DNA from: Physcomitrium patens
Taxonomy: Eukaryota; Streptophyta; Bryopsida; Funariales; Funariaceae
Length of the DNA: 64,000 bases
Direction of reading: 5' to 3'
Assembly (NCBI RefSeq): GCF_000002425.4
Contig: NC_037265.1
Location: 6,156,036-6,220,035, forward strand
Below are positions 1 through 11,559 of this stretch, one piece after another (position 1 is the stretch's first letter; each line of letters begins with the position of its first letter). Under the pieces are notes generated by a model. That model made no database searches and had not been told where the DNA came from. It saw only the letters and a program-made list of their open reading frames with translations. The position numbers were made by a program, and so were the translations under genes.

Positions 1-1427
1 TGACAAGTTCACAGACGAAAATTCTGTCTGCGAGATCAGACTAGATCCGAATCAGGATGGAACCGGTGTTTGGAGCGATGCCGCAGTGAAGGTGGCGATG
101 TGAGCGGACCGTGTAGATATGTTGAGCCTGGGGTTCCTGATGCTATTTCCCGGGACGTAGCTCGTGAATGACTGTTTGAGTTGCAGGGCCAGATTTCTTT
201 TGATGAGGAATGGAGCCCATCGCGCTTGTCTAACCATTCTCTGCGACAGAACTTGTACAGTTTGAAGAAAAAAGTAGTACAGGCTTGACCTTTAGAGAGA
301 GACTGGAAAAGCCGGAATTTCGTTTTTCCCAGCTCGGTCGAGACGATCAGCCAGATCCTCGCTTGCTTTCCTGCGCTTTCTTGCTTGCGCGCAATCTCGA
401 CCCGACATCTTGGACATCTTATTTGCGCTTGAAAAATCGCTGCCATTGGGTTTAGCAGACTGACGTTGCGATTAGTTCCAGGTGGTCGTGCGATAAGGGA
501 GGCTAACCGTTTCCGTCCCTTTGATTCCTGGAAATCCGGGGGGATACGAGCGTAGGGGTCGCAAGAGGTGTCGCACCAGAGTTGATGAGCTGGTGACGAG
601 GGAGGCCGCGTGTAGAGAGCCAGCGGGCAAGGAATCGGAGAAAGGGAGTGCCTGGAAGTGGGCTTCGGGGTACTTTTCAACAACAGCTCGGATTGCAGGA
701 CTGTGGGTTCTGTCGTGTCGTGTTCGTCGTCTGAGCTTGTTGCGTTTCACTCAGGAGTTGGAATTTTGGGAGAAGAAGCGGAAGACAGGGGGAGTGGAAA
801 GATGAATCCTTCAGGAGTTCTGAGTTTGGAAGCTGTTCGATTTTGTTCATCTCTATAGTCGCGCATGAATTTGCAGGAAGGAATCGTTCGGGTAGGGGTC
901 CGTCTCTGTTGGCAGTGACGGTGGGTTAGCAGCTAGGTTTGCATGCCACCATCTGGTTCCCAGCGTTGTGGATTCATTGCAGTATTAGCTGAATCCAGAA
1001 CAGATGAAGTGATTATGCGAGTAGACTTAATTTATCGAGAGGATTTCATTCAGCTGGTGCACATCCAAGTCGAACGTCAGGGGTAGAGGCATTCAGGTTT
1101 GCCAGGCAGACATTATACCTTCACCTTATTCTTGTCTCTACACAATACCGGGCGTCTCGCGTTGTCGGGAGGAGCGAAAGGGTTCCTTTCTTGTGTCTGT
1201 AAGACTGGAATTTCACCCATTCTGACAGGTCAAGCTTGCGAGAATTTAGGGTAAGAATCGCCGAGGCTATTATCCAGGCGGGTCTCGTAGGAATTCGGCC
1301 TCAAATAACGTCGCCATCATGTCGGAAGACGGAACTAAGGCTGATACATGACCACCGATCTGTATTTCGTGACGTAATCGTTCTGAGAGATTAGCTCCTA
1401 GATTTTTACCCCCATGCCAAGCCTCCA
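1..1427 (+). promoter_or_regulatory. Probable promoter and long 5' leader of the PHR-like gene
   Basis: This stretch is clearly richer in G and C than the intergenic DNA to its right and runs directly into the first coding exon. I see no coding homology in any frame. Several short open frames exist (for example 521-805 and 658-858, plus strand), but their sequences look random. An ATG at 1414 is out of frame with the chosen start at 1428 and stops after about 30 codons, so it may act as an upstream ORF. Whether there is a leader intron, and where transcription starts, cannot be decided from sequence alone. Confidence 0.45.
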
Positions 1428-4400
1428 ATGCCTACTCAAATGCCACCCTTGCTCCCCACTTCAGCTGCGCGCCAACGAAGCCATAGCAATAGCAGCAGCC
1501 CACTAGCATCACCAGGGATGTTGCAATCCTTGCCACCCCTCGGTGCGCAGTGTCCTTCTCAACTCTTTCTTCCAACCTCGGTTGGTGGAGTCCGGGGGAT
1601 TCAGCCTCTGGCGCGCGACGCCACTCCACCCGAGCAGCCAAACTACTACTCTGCCGTTCCGGGCGTCCGACCTTCCTCATGGGAAACGTCGTCTCCCCAT
1701 GTAATCACTTCTCCATCCATCACTGCCCAATACCATCCCCTCAACATTAGTAAGTATACACCGCCTCATGTAGCAGCGCCAACCCTGCGTAACATCCACC
1801 ATGGATTGGCTTTTGTGACCTTGCAGGAGGGCTCGTTCCCATCCTTCGATATTCCGTCTTTTCATAATCTCTCAGCAACTTATGCCCAGCAGTGGCCCAG
1901 CACCAATGGCCAGTGGGTCGTTACAGAATCCTCCCAGTCGGCTGTGCCTTGGCCATCGAGCACCATATCCATGGGTGCGTCGAGCTCGTCAACTGGGGGC
2001 AGTACCGCTGCAGCTCACGCGCAGCTCAGTGCTCTTGTGCCGACAAATAGCTGTGGCTTGAATTTTCATTGTCTTCGAGGGGGAGTTACTGCGGCAACGA
2101 CTGATGAGGGTAGAGGGTTTTCCATAATCGGAAGGGACGATGGAACGGGGTCTGGTATGCGAATGGAATTGCAGGAAATAGGGTCTGGAAGAGGGGGTGA
2201 TTCTACATCTTTAGAGCAGTATGCTAATTCTAGACTCGGCATAACCCCTGAGATTAATGCTGCAAATCTTTGCCATCCTTTGCAGGTTAGTCTTGCTCCT
2301 ATTTCACAAGTTCTTTTTCATTGATAAGTTTCTTCTCACTTCCTAGTCATAATTGCTTGTAGTTTAGCATTCAGCACTTGTTTGCGGAGTCAGGGTAAGA
2401 CAATCAATATTGCTCTGGTCGTGTGGGATTCTGGCAATAACCTGATGTTCTTGGACTTCATACAAGGCTTAGTATATTGTTATTTCATCTAGTAAAGGAA
2501 GTGCCGAAGTAGTGTGTCATGGCGGGTTTTATTGAATGTGGTAAACATTACCTTCAACTAAAATTTGCGAGGGTTTATTTGCGCTTCGTATCATTCGCCT
2601 TTGAGTCATGACTGCACACTAGCACAATATATTCGTGAATTTAGATTTCAGATTGCGGAACTTTAAAACTGGAACTCCTTGATAATGCTCTATTACTCTT
2701 TGCTGGACCTTCAACCTAGCTTGAACCCCGCTATTCTGTATTTAGCTTATCATTAAGCTGGTCCCAGGAGGTTTCTGGTAACTCCATTTTCGTGAGTTTA
2801 GGAATGGTGACGTTGCTAGGGAACATAGACAAGACTTTCATACTGGTCTTTGTTGGATGGTTTTGACACCTTATGTGTGATGCCACTTGGTCTGTTTTGT
2901 TGTCAAGAATACTTTACATCGGGTATCTTAGCAAAAAAATATACATTACGAAGGGATGCCTCCTGAAGAAATGGCCAAGAACTAAGGGTTATGGCTGGGG
3001 CAGGTATTACTTGAAGGAGCATCTGATCAGAGGATACTCCGTGACAGCGAAGGGTCCTCACAGACAGCAGAGGCTTCAGTGAACATTCCTGAATGGCCGG
3101 AACCCAATTGGATGGAAATTTTTACGGACCCCTACGATGAGAGCGTGCCCCTGGATACTATTAATGGGAGAGTAAGCTTCCTGTAGCCTGTGGTCTCGCT
3201 AGCTGCACTCTGTTTGTTTCCAGAACTAGTTGTATATGTGGATTGTTCCACGGAATCTTGGAAGTTGGCTAACATCTTCATTTTCAATTTTCAGGTATTC
3301 CAAGCACCAGCAAATTTACCTGCACCTCCTCCCCTCATACCTGCAAGAGATTTACGTACTGATTGGCAACATTCAGGTGCATACTTAAACTTCCATAAAC
3401 CACTTCTACGTTTAGATTTGATAGCTCATTATATAACCCATTCTTCGTCTGGTTTAAGTGTTGGTGTTTGGGGAACCCGATAAATTTATCAGCAGGTCAG
3501 TTTAACCAATATGTTAAAAACCCTACGTTTAAAAGGCTTCTTCTGAAGATACTTAGGAATATGTGAGCGATACCAACGTGTACAAAGCCCTAAATTTTGT
3601 GTTGAGTTGGTTTTGCTCTAGGTGCTGTTTCAGAAGGGAGTCCAGGCACTTCAGGGACTCCTACATCAGTAGGAGCATCGGTCGGAGCATCAGTCGGAGT
3701 ATCAGCCATTGCCTCAACTACAGCGTCAACCGATGAAGCTGCTTCTGTCAAAACACGTCTACGATGGACTCCAGAACTCCATGAAAAGTTTGTTGATGCT
3801 GTTGCTCAATTGGGTGGACCTGAACGTGGGTAGCTGTACTCCCTCTTAATCTTGATTGTGAAATACTTTTCTTCTTCTTGTAGTTGAATTTCAGCACGAG
3901 CTGTCCAAACTTTTTAAGTTTTAATTTTTGTAAAAAACCAATTTGGAGTGCCATGTAAAACAAGGGAAAATCTTCAGGTGTTAAGATTCCGGGGCGCTTA
4001 CTACGTTCCTGTACTTTTCGTATGAATTGAGCAGGTGCAACACCCAAAGCTGTGCTGCGTATCATGAGCGTTGAAGGGATTACCATATATCATGTCAAGA
4101 GCCATCTACAGGTTAATAGCCTGGAGCAACTCATTTCTTAGTAACATTTTCTCTTCCATAGGATCTGTGTTCTTTAGGTGGTCTTAAAGGTAAATCACAT
4201 TCCGTAATTCAAGTTGGATATCTTCATGCAATGTCTTCAATTCTCATTGGTACTTAGATGTATGGTTGTACGAGTTCAGTTTTTTCTTCGTATAGACAGA
4301 CTGTCAGCAGTGTAAATCCTCATTGTCTTTTTCTTTTCCTTTTTCAATGCAGAAATACAGACTTATCCCTGAGACTTCTGAAGGTATGTTCCTATATTCT

Positions 4401-5675
4401 TTTAATTGACTGGTTTCACTGATAAAATTTTCACAGTTTTGTCGCTTTGCAGATGTTTGTTTGGTGTTTCTGATTGCTAATTTCTGGTGTGCAGATGCTA
4501 GAAATGATCGAAAACGAAATGATAGTTCATTCGGCGGCATGGATATTAACTCGTCAGTTTTCCGAAACTTTCATATTTCAAGGCGTATTAGTCACGGATT
4601 TTACTTTTCGACTGTATGGCAATATGAAAAAAGACTCAGATGTTGTGATTCATCTGCGTGGTCAGTTGGTCAAAATTCATTGATTTTAGGAAAAAGCAAG
4701 AATATAATGAGTCGGACTTCTAGTTCATGATTACACAGATTGCTACGAAAGTGGAGGCTTTTATTCCAGAGGACCAAAGAACCATGAGCTGTATCTGACT
4801 TTTTAACCCTTGGCGGTAAAACTACAGGAGTTTGCAAATGACTCAAGCCTTGCAGATGCAGATGGAGGTGCAGAAGCGATTGCATGAGCAATTGGAGGTA
4901 TATAAGTTCGCCCCCATCCACTTAACTTTCTCAACCCTGCAGTTTCTCTCATCACCAAATGCATGGAATAAGTCATAATTTATTTTCAAAAAACCTTGTG
5001 CACGGATAAGTGTGATTCTCTGTGCTTACCTGTACGTGCTGCTTTTCGCAAGTGCAGATACAAAGGGAGCTTCAATTGCGAATTGAGGCTCAGGGGCAAA
5101 GCCTGAAGATGATGTTTGAAGCACAAACGAAGGCCTCTGGAGCTTTCGGCTCACACCCTGACCTCTCCAGCATGGAACATTCAGAGGGCGGGAGCGACGC
5201 ACCCAATAGTCAGGACGCACCAGCAGCACAATCCTCTCATCAAGTGCCTGAGACATTATCCTCTCCGCAGGATGCAAGTGGGAGCTCTGCCTCGCAAGAA
5301 CCATCCACCAAACGAGCCCGAGTGGATGTGGTTCCCAATCCCAATCTGAGAATGCTTCACTCCAAAGATACTACTACTGCTGCTACTCCCAAGACGGAGC
5401 TTCTTCATAGTTGCTCTGCTCCTCCTCCTCCTCCTCCTCCGGATCGGACAGCCTCTTGTGAATCATCCCCTCAAGGCAGCTCACCATCACGGCTAGCTGA
5501 GGGCTTATCTTCTTCTAGCCTAGCTGATGGGACGCCACAGACCATGGCCCCCATGACTACTGATCAGGGTGCTGGACTCACACCACAACGGCATGGCACA
5601 ACATCACTACAGAGTTGCATGCCGCAGCAATCTGGCAGCATGACTTTGACATCCCTGCAAGCCTCCGTCTTGTAA
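1428..5675 (+). CDS. MYB-CC (GARP) transcription factor, PHR1-like phosphate-starvation regulator
   Basis: Nine coding exons join in frame to 721 codons: 1428-2285, 3004-3171, 3295-3376, 3622-3825, 4035-4111, 4353-4383, 4495-4552, 4828-4897 and 5058-5675. The encoded protein has a long Ser/Pro/Gly-rich N-terminus (about 1-410). A single GARP-type MYB repeat follows at about 414-466, starting TRLRWTPELHEKF and ending with the hallmark SHLQKYR. A coiled-coil 'MYB-CC' segment (about 500-540, MEVQKRLHEQLE then LRIEAQG) comes next, then a low-complexity C-terminus with a run of seven prolines. PHR proteins bind P1BS sites (GNATATNC) as dimers and activate phosphate-starvation genes; SPX proteins with inositol pyrophosphates inhibit them through basic residues of the coiled coil. 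Those residues are present here (K509, H512, R519). AtPHR1 is shorter (about 409 residues), mostly because of the N-terminus. The exon 7 donor (GTCAGT) was chosen because it alone keeps frame; the start codon is the least certain point. Confidence 0.9.
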
Positions 5676-6066
5676 ATGTTCATTGTTTTCATTATCATCT
5701 TTCTCTCTTGTATAGCCCTTCGAGTAGTATCCTGGTTGTCTCCCTTGAGCATGATATCAACGATTGTTAATCTCTATGGCAGGGGATGGTGCCCAAACTA
5801 CTCTGATAAAACTCTAAATGAAAAGGGTTCAATGTTATTGCCGCTGCTGATGCAGGCAGACATGGCTACAGTTTTGAACAGCAATTGGTTGATTCAGAAG
5901 GCAGCATATGATGCCTTACGCTAAATTCGATTACATGATCGGCAGTTGCTCCTGTTCAGACATTCTCGGAATAAGAACCAGTGCTACCATTGGAACCTTT
6001 CCAAGTGCAGTGGGTGTATGCAATTGTTACATTGTTCTGTAAACTGTTGCAGATTACTTTATAGGT
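5676..6066 (+). other. Probable 3' UTR and 3' flank of the PHR-like gene
   Basis: Sequence after the TAA at 5673-5675 keeps the gene-like base composition up to the 5-bp target duplication TCTTC at 6067-6071, where a Copia element begins. No further coding exon is recognisable. No strong AATAAA polyadenylation signal is evident. Confidence 0.45.
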
Positions 6067-6071
6067 TCTTC

Positions 6072-6388
6072 TGTTGGTGATACCCAACCTGCATTCTTCT
6101 TCCTGCAATAACATTGCTTTCTCTCACCACCTATGCCTCAAGTGTTGCAACCACATCACTTCACACTTGCTACATGTGTTGTGTGTTGAGAAGGTGTTAG
6201 TTTGCACTTTCTTCATCCACTTCAAGTTGAAAATGGCACAAACTTCTCTTCTATCCAATTTAAGGTTAGGTGAATTGTTTATGTCAGTTAATGTGGCTAG
6301 ATGAATCCAATGTATAAAATGTCATCTCATCTCAAGTAGAAAATCTCAAGTAAAAAATCTCAAGTTACTTGAGTGTTTTTTTGCAACT
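6072..6388 (+). repeat. 5' LTR of the Copia element
   Basis: It starts TGTTGGTGATACCCAACC and ends at TTGCAACT, directly before the primer site TGGTATTAATTC. It is alignable by eye along its length with 14401-14703, for example at the shared CACCTATGCCTC and TGTGTGTTGAGAAGGTGT blocks. Divergence between the LTRs is considerable, so the insertion is old. Confidence 0.85.
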
Positions 6389-6494
6389 TGGTATTAATTC
6401 AAAGTTAGAATGGTATTAAATTAAGTGAATTTTACTCCCTACTTAAAAAGAAAGAAAGAACATGATAAGAACTAGATATATCCTAATGATGTCA

Positions 6495-7560
6495 TGTTGT
6501 GGTCTAGCTACTATGTGAAAATAATGCACATATATATTTAATATATAATTTATTATACAATGTAGTGAGAGCCATGTTATTAGATTTTAGTTGGTTACAA
6601 AATGTGATTAGATTACTACTTTGAAGTAGTTAATTTAAAAATGCTATTATTAACGTTGATTTTATGTTGATAATATTTTTTATATATTTAGAGCCATCTT
6701 TATTAGACATTGGTAACTCTTGAAATTTTGTTTTGTTTCTTTTATTTGATGTTTAAGGCATATAATATACAAAACTTATTAGAAAAAAGATTAGAGAAGA
6801 TTTTCTATGTAAAAAATAGTTAGGCCAATCATATGGATGAATGGAGATTTTCATCATCCATTTCCATTCTTATTGGCCAAAATTCATGCCCAATGGACTT
6901 CAAGGAGGCTGCCCAAGGCCTTATTATAGATTAGGGTTGCTCTTTTGAAACCATTCAAACATCACAAGTTAGAATCGTCAAGTTTAAGATTTTGGGTATG
7001 GTTTTGGTAAAAATTTTGTGTGATTTAGAGTTTTTATGAAGGAAATATAGGCACTTAAAGTCAAGGTATTGATTTTATACCTACTATCACTCTTTAAAGC
7101 TTATTGCATGCATATGAAGGGCTTTTGAAGATTAGATTATGCAGTTGAAAAGTTGGTTTAAAGGGCTACATTTTTCATTCAAAAGGCAAAAAGTTTGGAG
7201 TTGATATAGAAGAGCTATAATTACTTGAAGACAACGCTTCTAAATTGAAATTTGTCAGTGAGTTGATTTCATAAGGAATTTGGTTCTAGTCATATCTTGG
7301 TCATTTGGACGAATCTTTAGCTAAATATTTTTACAAATGTATATTAATATATTGTGAAGCTATATATTAATTTTATGGCATTTGATTTTTGGATTTTTTG
7401 AGATATGAAGAAAATAATACTTGAGTGCTTATAAATTAGGATTTGATGCAACTGTTAGGATTTTTAAGATGCTAAACAATTTGTAGTAGATTTACAGTTT
7501 ATTTTTTTGATAAAACTTAAAGGTAAATGCTATATTTTCTAAAAATTTGAAATAAATAAA
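6495..7560 (+). repeat. Dispersed repeat (copy 1) inserted in the Copia leader
   Basis: This segment begins TGTTGTGGTCTAGCTAC and matches 56595-57690 in several blocks: ATGTGAAAATAATG, GAAATATAGG, AAGGTATTGATTTT and GAGATATGAAGAAAATAAT. The shared start TGTTGT next to unrelated flanks suggests the edge of an LTR or of a non-autonomous element. No coding frame is recognisable. The right edge is uncertain because similarity fades after about 7560. Confidence 0.6.
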
Positions 7561-8462
7561 AAATTGGATTAAAAGATATAATATTCTAAAATTTGAGGAG
7601 AAAAAATCTTTTGTGGGAGAAAAATATTTTGAAAAGATTTTGCTACAATTTGGAAATTTTATGCAAAGTAAAGGGATTTTTGGAAGCTATGACTTTATAT
7701 ATATGTTAAAGATGGGGATCTGGAGCTATGGCAAAATTATAGTATAAAGATAGATTTTTGTAAAGAAGTTATAGATTTTCTTTGAGCTTATGAAAAATCT
7801 AACTTATTGAAAATTAATTAGTTATAATTTGGTATAGCAAAGAATGTTAAGGAATTTCTAGACGCTTTAAAAAGCCTTGTGTATAATTTTTTTTAAATAT
7901 AAATTTTTTTACTATTAGAATATCTTTCTATATTGTTATATTTATTTATCTTTTATAATAAGAATAAATCATTTATTGGAGCTTGGCCAATAAATCAAAG
8001 CTAAATTCTCTATAACTAAATATCCAATGTATTTTCAATTAGAAAATCACACTATACAACAATAGATAAACCATCAAAGTAAAGAGATAGCAAAAGCTTG
8101 AAAAAAGTCCTTGAATTGTAGTATAGAAGAGTCAAACAAGCTACCAAATGTTCAAAACTACTACATCTAGAAGTTGAAGATGTTTGCAAACCTAAAGAGA
8201 AAACATTTAGTGAACATTGTAAAAACATAGGTTAGTTTTATTATTTCTTACAAGCATACAAGAGAGATCTTATATTGAAACAAAAATAACAGAGTTAAAA
8301 CAAAGAACTCAATCATATCTCATTATTTCAGTTGAAAATAGTTTAATAGATACAATATTCCAACATAATGATCCTACATTTTTATAGGATATGTTTAAAA
8401 GAATATTTAATGTAAAGAACTAGCAACAAATTATGCTATTGACAAACAAGTTGAATAGTATT
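7561..8462 (+). pseudogene. AT-rich filler and start of the Copia Gag region (decayed)
   Basis: The first half has no recognisable content. From about 8330 to 8462 a Copia-Gag-like (UBN2 family) peptide can be read, ending in a recognisable TNKLNS-type block. It is then cut by an LTR insertion and resumes after 9751. Multiple stop codons are present. Confidence 0.5.
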
Positions 8463-9751
8463 ATATAACATGAACTTTGCTTGAAAATGCTTTAGATACA
8501 TGGATGTAAAAAGAAAAATGGAACTCATAATAAGATGATCTTAAGAACTTAAATAGAATCGTAAATAATTTCTAATTAAATTATAAAAATATTAATTAAT
8601 CTTTAATTAAAGTCAAAAGAAATTTTAAGAACTTACAAAAGAAATATAAAGAAATAATAAATTAAAATTAATTAAATATTTATAATATAAAAATTTCAAA
8701 GAGATATAAAAATATATATCCTAATTGAAGTTTGATAAAATTTTAATGTAACTCTCAATAAACCATAATAAAATCCTAAATCAATCCTAATCAAACTTTA
8801 AAGTAAATCTTAATGAAATCTTTATAAAATACTATCCAAATCTTTATTAAATCCTAATTACATCCTATTCAAATTCTAATCAAATCCTATATTCTAATCA
8901 AATCTTAAATCCTAATCAAATCCTAAATCAAATATTAAAAAAATTCTAATTAAATCCTAACCGATTCTAATCAAATCCTAAATCAAATACTAAGAAAATC
9001 CTAATCAAATCCTAATCAAATCCTAAATCCTAGACCAATCTTAATCAAATTCTAGCGAAATCCTAAATCCTAATCAAATCCTAAAAAAATTCTAATAAAA
9101 TCATAAATTCTAATCTTTGATCAAATCCTAAATCAAATCCTAAATCAAATCCTAAAAAAACTTAATCAAATATTAGATCCTAAATAAATCCTAATAAATC
9201 CTTAATCAAATTTTAAATCTTAAATAAATTCTTAATAAATTCTATAATAAATTAAAAATTAAATATCTAATGCTTGAACTATTGATTTTGACTTAAAAAT
9301 TTTAAGCTTTGTAATATCTAAGTTTGCAATAAGTAAGAAAAAATGAAGACATTCACACATGTCAATTGTAAGAAAAGCTCCCAAAATCTCTTTGTTATTG
9401 GCCGCCTTCCTTCTCCAACTTGAATATAGATCATTTAACAAAGATTTTTCCTTATTAAACTGTTTAATTGCTCTAAAATTTGGATTGTGTAGATATTTAA
9501 GTCTAAATTTCTCTCACTAATTTTTGCTTCAATCAAACTAGAAAATACTATTAAATTGCAAAATTTAAAAGATTATTTATGGTCATTCAAAGTAAATAGA
9601 ATCCGTTTTCATAAAAGGCAATTCTAATACTATAAGATTTTACTACCTTTTATTTTTTATTTGTATTTTTTTACTATTTCTTTTTAATTAGGCTCTTTTG
9701 TAATAAAACCCTTTCTTTCTTCTTTCACCTAATAGTCATATTACTACATGA
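8463..9751 (-). repeat. Solo LTR (decayed, minus orientation) of the telomere-repeat-bearing LTR family
   Basis: The left end (ACATGAACTTTGCTTGAAAATGC) and right end (TAGTCATATTACTACATGA) are diverged versions of the two ends of the intact LTRs at 42136-43817 and 46923-48565. Between them lies a long array of CCTAAATC/CAAATCCTAAT-type repeats (about 8750-9240), in the same place and orientation as in those LTRs. Copia Gag sequence is interrupted exactly here and resumes after it, so this is an insertion. Confidence 0.75.
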
Positions 9752-10060
9752 AAATAGAATAATATTAAGAGAAAGAAGTAATATCAATATTTATTTGATA
9801 GTAGTAATAGACATAAAGAATCAATTGAAGGCATTTGGCAAAGTCATTACAAACAAGATATTCATAAATATTGTCCTCAATGACCTACCACAAAGCTATA
9901 AAATGGTGATTTAAGGCATGATTTATATGATAGAACTAATACTTGAAGATGTTATAGATAGGTTTTTTACTGAAACCCATTGTATGCCAATTAAAAAATA
10001 AAAATTTATATAAGAGAAAGAATTATCAATACAATTCTAATGCACTCATTTTGAAGGATG
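9752..10060 (+). pseudogene. Copia Gag remnant (UBN2-like)
   Basis: With several stops and shifts, this reads as the C-terminal half of a Copia Gag: a helix like INQLKAFGKVI, then NIVLNDLPQSYKMV, a common Copia Gag signature. It continues the fragment interrupted at 8462. Not expressible as a protein. Confidence 0.6.
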
Positions 10061-10999
10061 TGAACAAAATCAATTCATGCAAAGAAGATGTAGAAGGAAA
10101 AGAAAATTAATTTAAAAAATGCTATAATACTTTTGAGGATCAAAACCACATATAATCAATCAACTTTAAATTAGACCAAAAAAACTATTGAACTTTATTA
10201 GAGTATTCTTGCAATTATTTGTGTTTAGATTTGGACAACATAGAGACATATAATCATTTTATTGGTATGGATGCAAAGGGCCAAATCACATTGTCTAAAA
10301 TTGCACACAAAATCAATATTGCAACTTTAGTATTAATTATGTGTAAGAAAATACTTATAGTAGATATATTGATAAAATAAGTAAGGCCAACTTTATTGAC
10401 TACCAAAATAGGGATTAATACATTGATTTGGAAATCAATATTCACCTCATTGGAGAATCTCAAATCTCTAATTGATGGATGTATAGATTCTATGTAAGGC
10501 AACAAAAATTGCAAATGATAAATCTTATAAGGTTGAAGATACAAGGTTTGCTAATATAACTTCAGGATTTGATGCAATATATTTACACAATGTTTTATAC
10601 ATCCATGACTTGAATTGCAACTTAATCATAGTAGAATCATGAACAAATAATGATAAATTATTTATTTTTATAAATAATTAATGGATAATTTTAGATAAAG
10701 AATATAATAAGAAATTAATAACCACAAGAATAAGAAACAAAGATAATGGATTCTATTAATTTTATGATAAAGGAACTGATTTAAAACTCATTGAAACAAA
10801 CTTAGTGATAGTATAAGAACGAATGTAACAATGGCAAAAAAATGTATGAATACTTACACTATGTTGGGTTATAGCATTTATCACAAGCTTTTGAAGTGTG
10901 AAAATTGCCATTGTTCACTACACTTTGAAAGACATGCAAAGACTTTATGAGAAGACAAAAGCATAGAGAGAGATTTCTAAGCATTTAACCTTATTATAT

Positions 11000-11500
11000 A
11001 TCATAGACATATATATTTATTCTAATAATTTTTTAAATAATATTTTTAGGTAGAAGTAGATAAAAGTAGATTATTTTGATAATATCTAAAAAAGAAGCTT
11101 TTTAGAAGCTTTATAGATGCAATTTTATCTTTATATAAGATTATAGGTGATTGATATGTTAAACACTTGGCCAACAAGTTAGCAACATATTGTACATATT
11201 GATAGCTTGTGGTACAAACTAAATATGTGGTGTATATATAAGAAACTTGTCTTATAAGTTAAGACACATGTCTGGCAAATTAGACACATGTTGGAGGACC
11301 TATAGAACATTGCTATAAAACTCTTAGTTAGATAGTATATATGGAGGCAAGAATAAAGCCTTCTTCACTCTTAATGCTTATCTATCTTATTTTAAGACTT
11401 TTTAGTCTTCTTATTTTGGGCAATAGCTATTTCAATTTTAATACTATATTAGATTTCAATGAATATCTACTCTTTTCAAGTGATACAAGAAGATAGGATT
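11000..11500 (+). repeat. Solo LTR of Gypsy family A/B inside the Copia element
   Basis: This is similar along its length to the LTRs at 33.95-34.54, 39.42-39.98 and 58.75-59.09 kb: the CATAGACATATATATTTATTC start, TTAGAAGCTTTATAGATG, and the TAGATAGTATATATGGAGGCAAG block. It splits the Copia integrase region, which resumes near 11560. A poly-A run follows at about 11504-11524. Boundaries are approximate. Confidence 0.7.
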
Positions 11501-11559
11501 TTTTAAAAAAAAAAAAAAAAAAAAATTAAATTCATATTTTTGATAGCATACTATAAAGA

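Noticed and set aside
1750-1826. Possible 77-bp intron (GTAAGT...TTGCAG) inside the first coding exon of the PHR-like gene
   Set aside because: Removing it shifts the frame to an early stop, while the unspliced frame is open throughout.
8750-9240. True interstitial telomere or chromosome end
   Set aside because: Units are degenerate, and the array always sits at the same place inside one LTR family, so it is an LTR subrepeat rather than a telomere relic.
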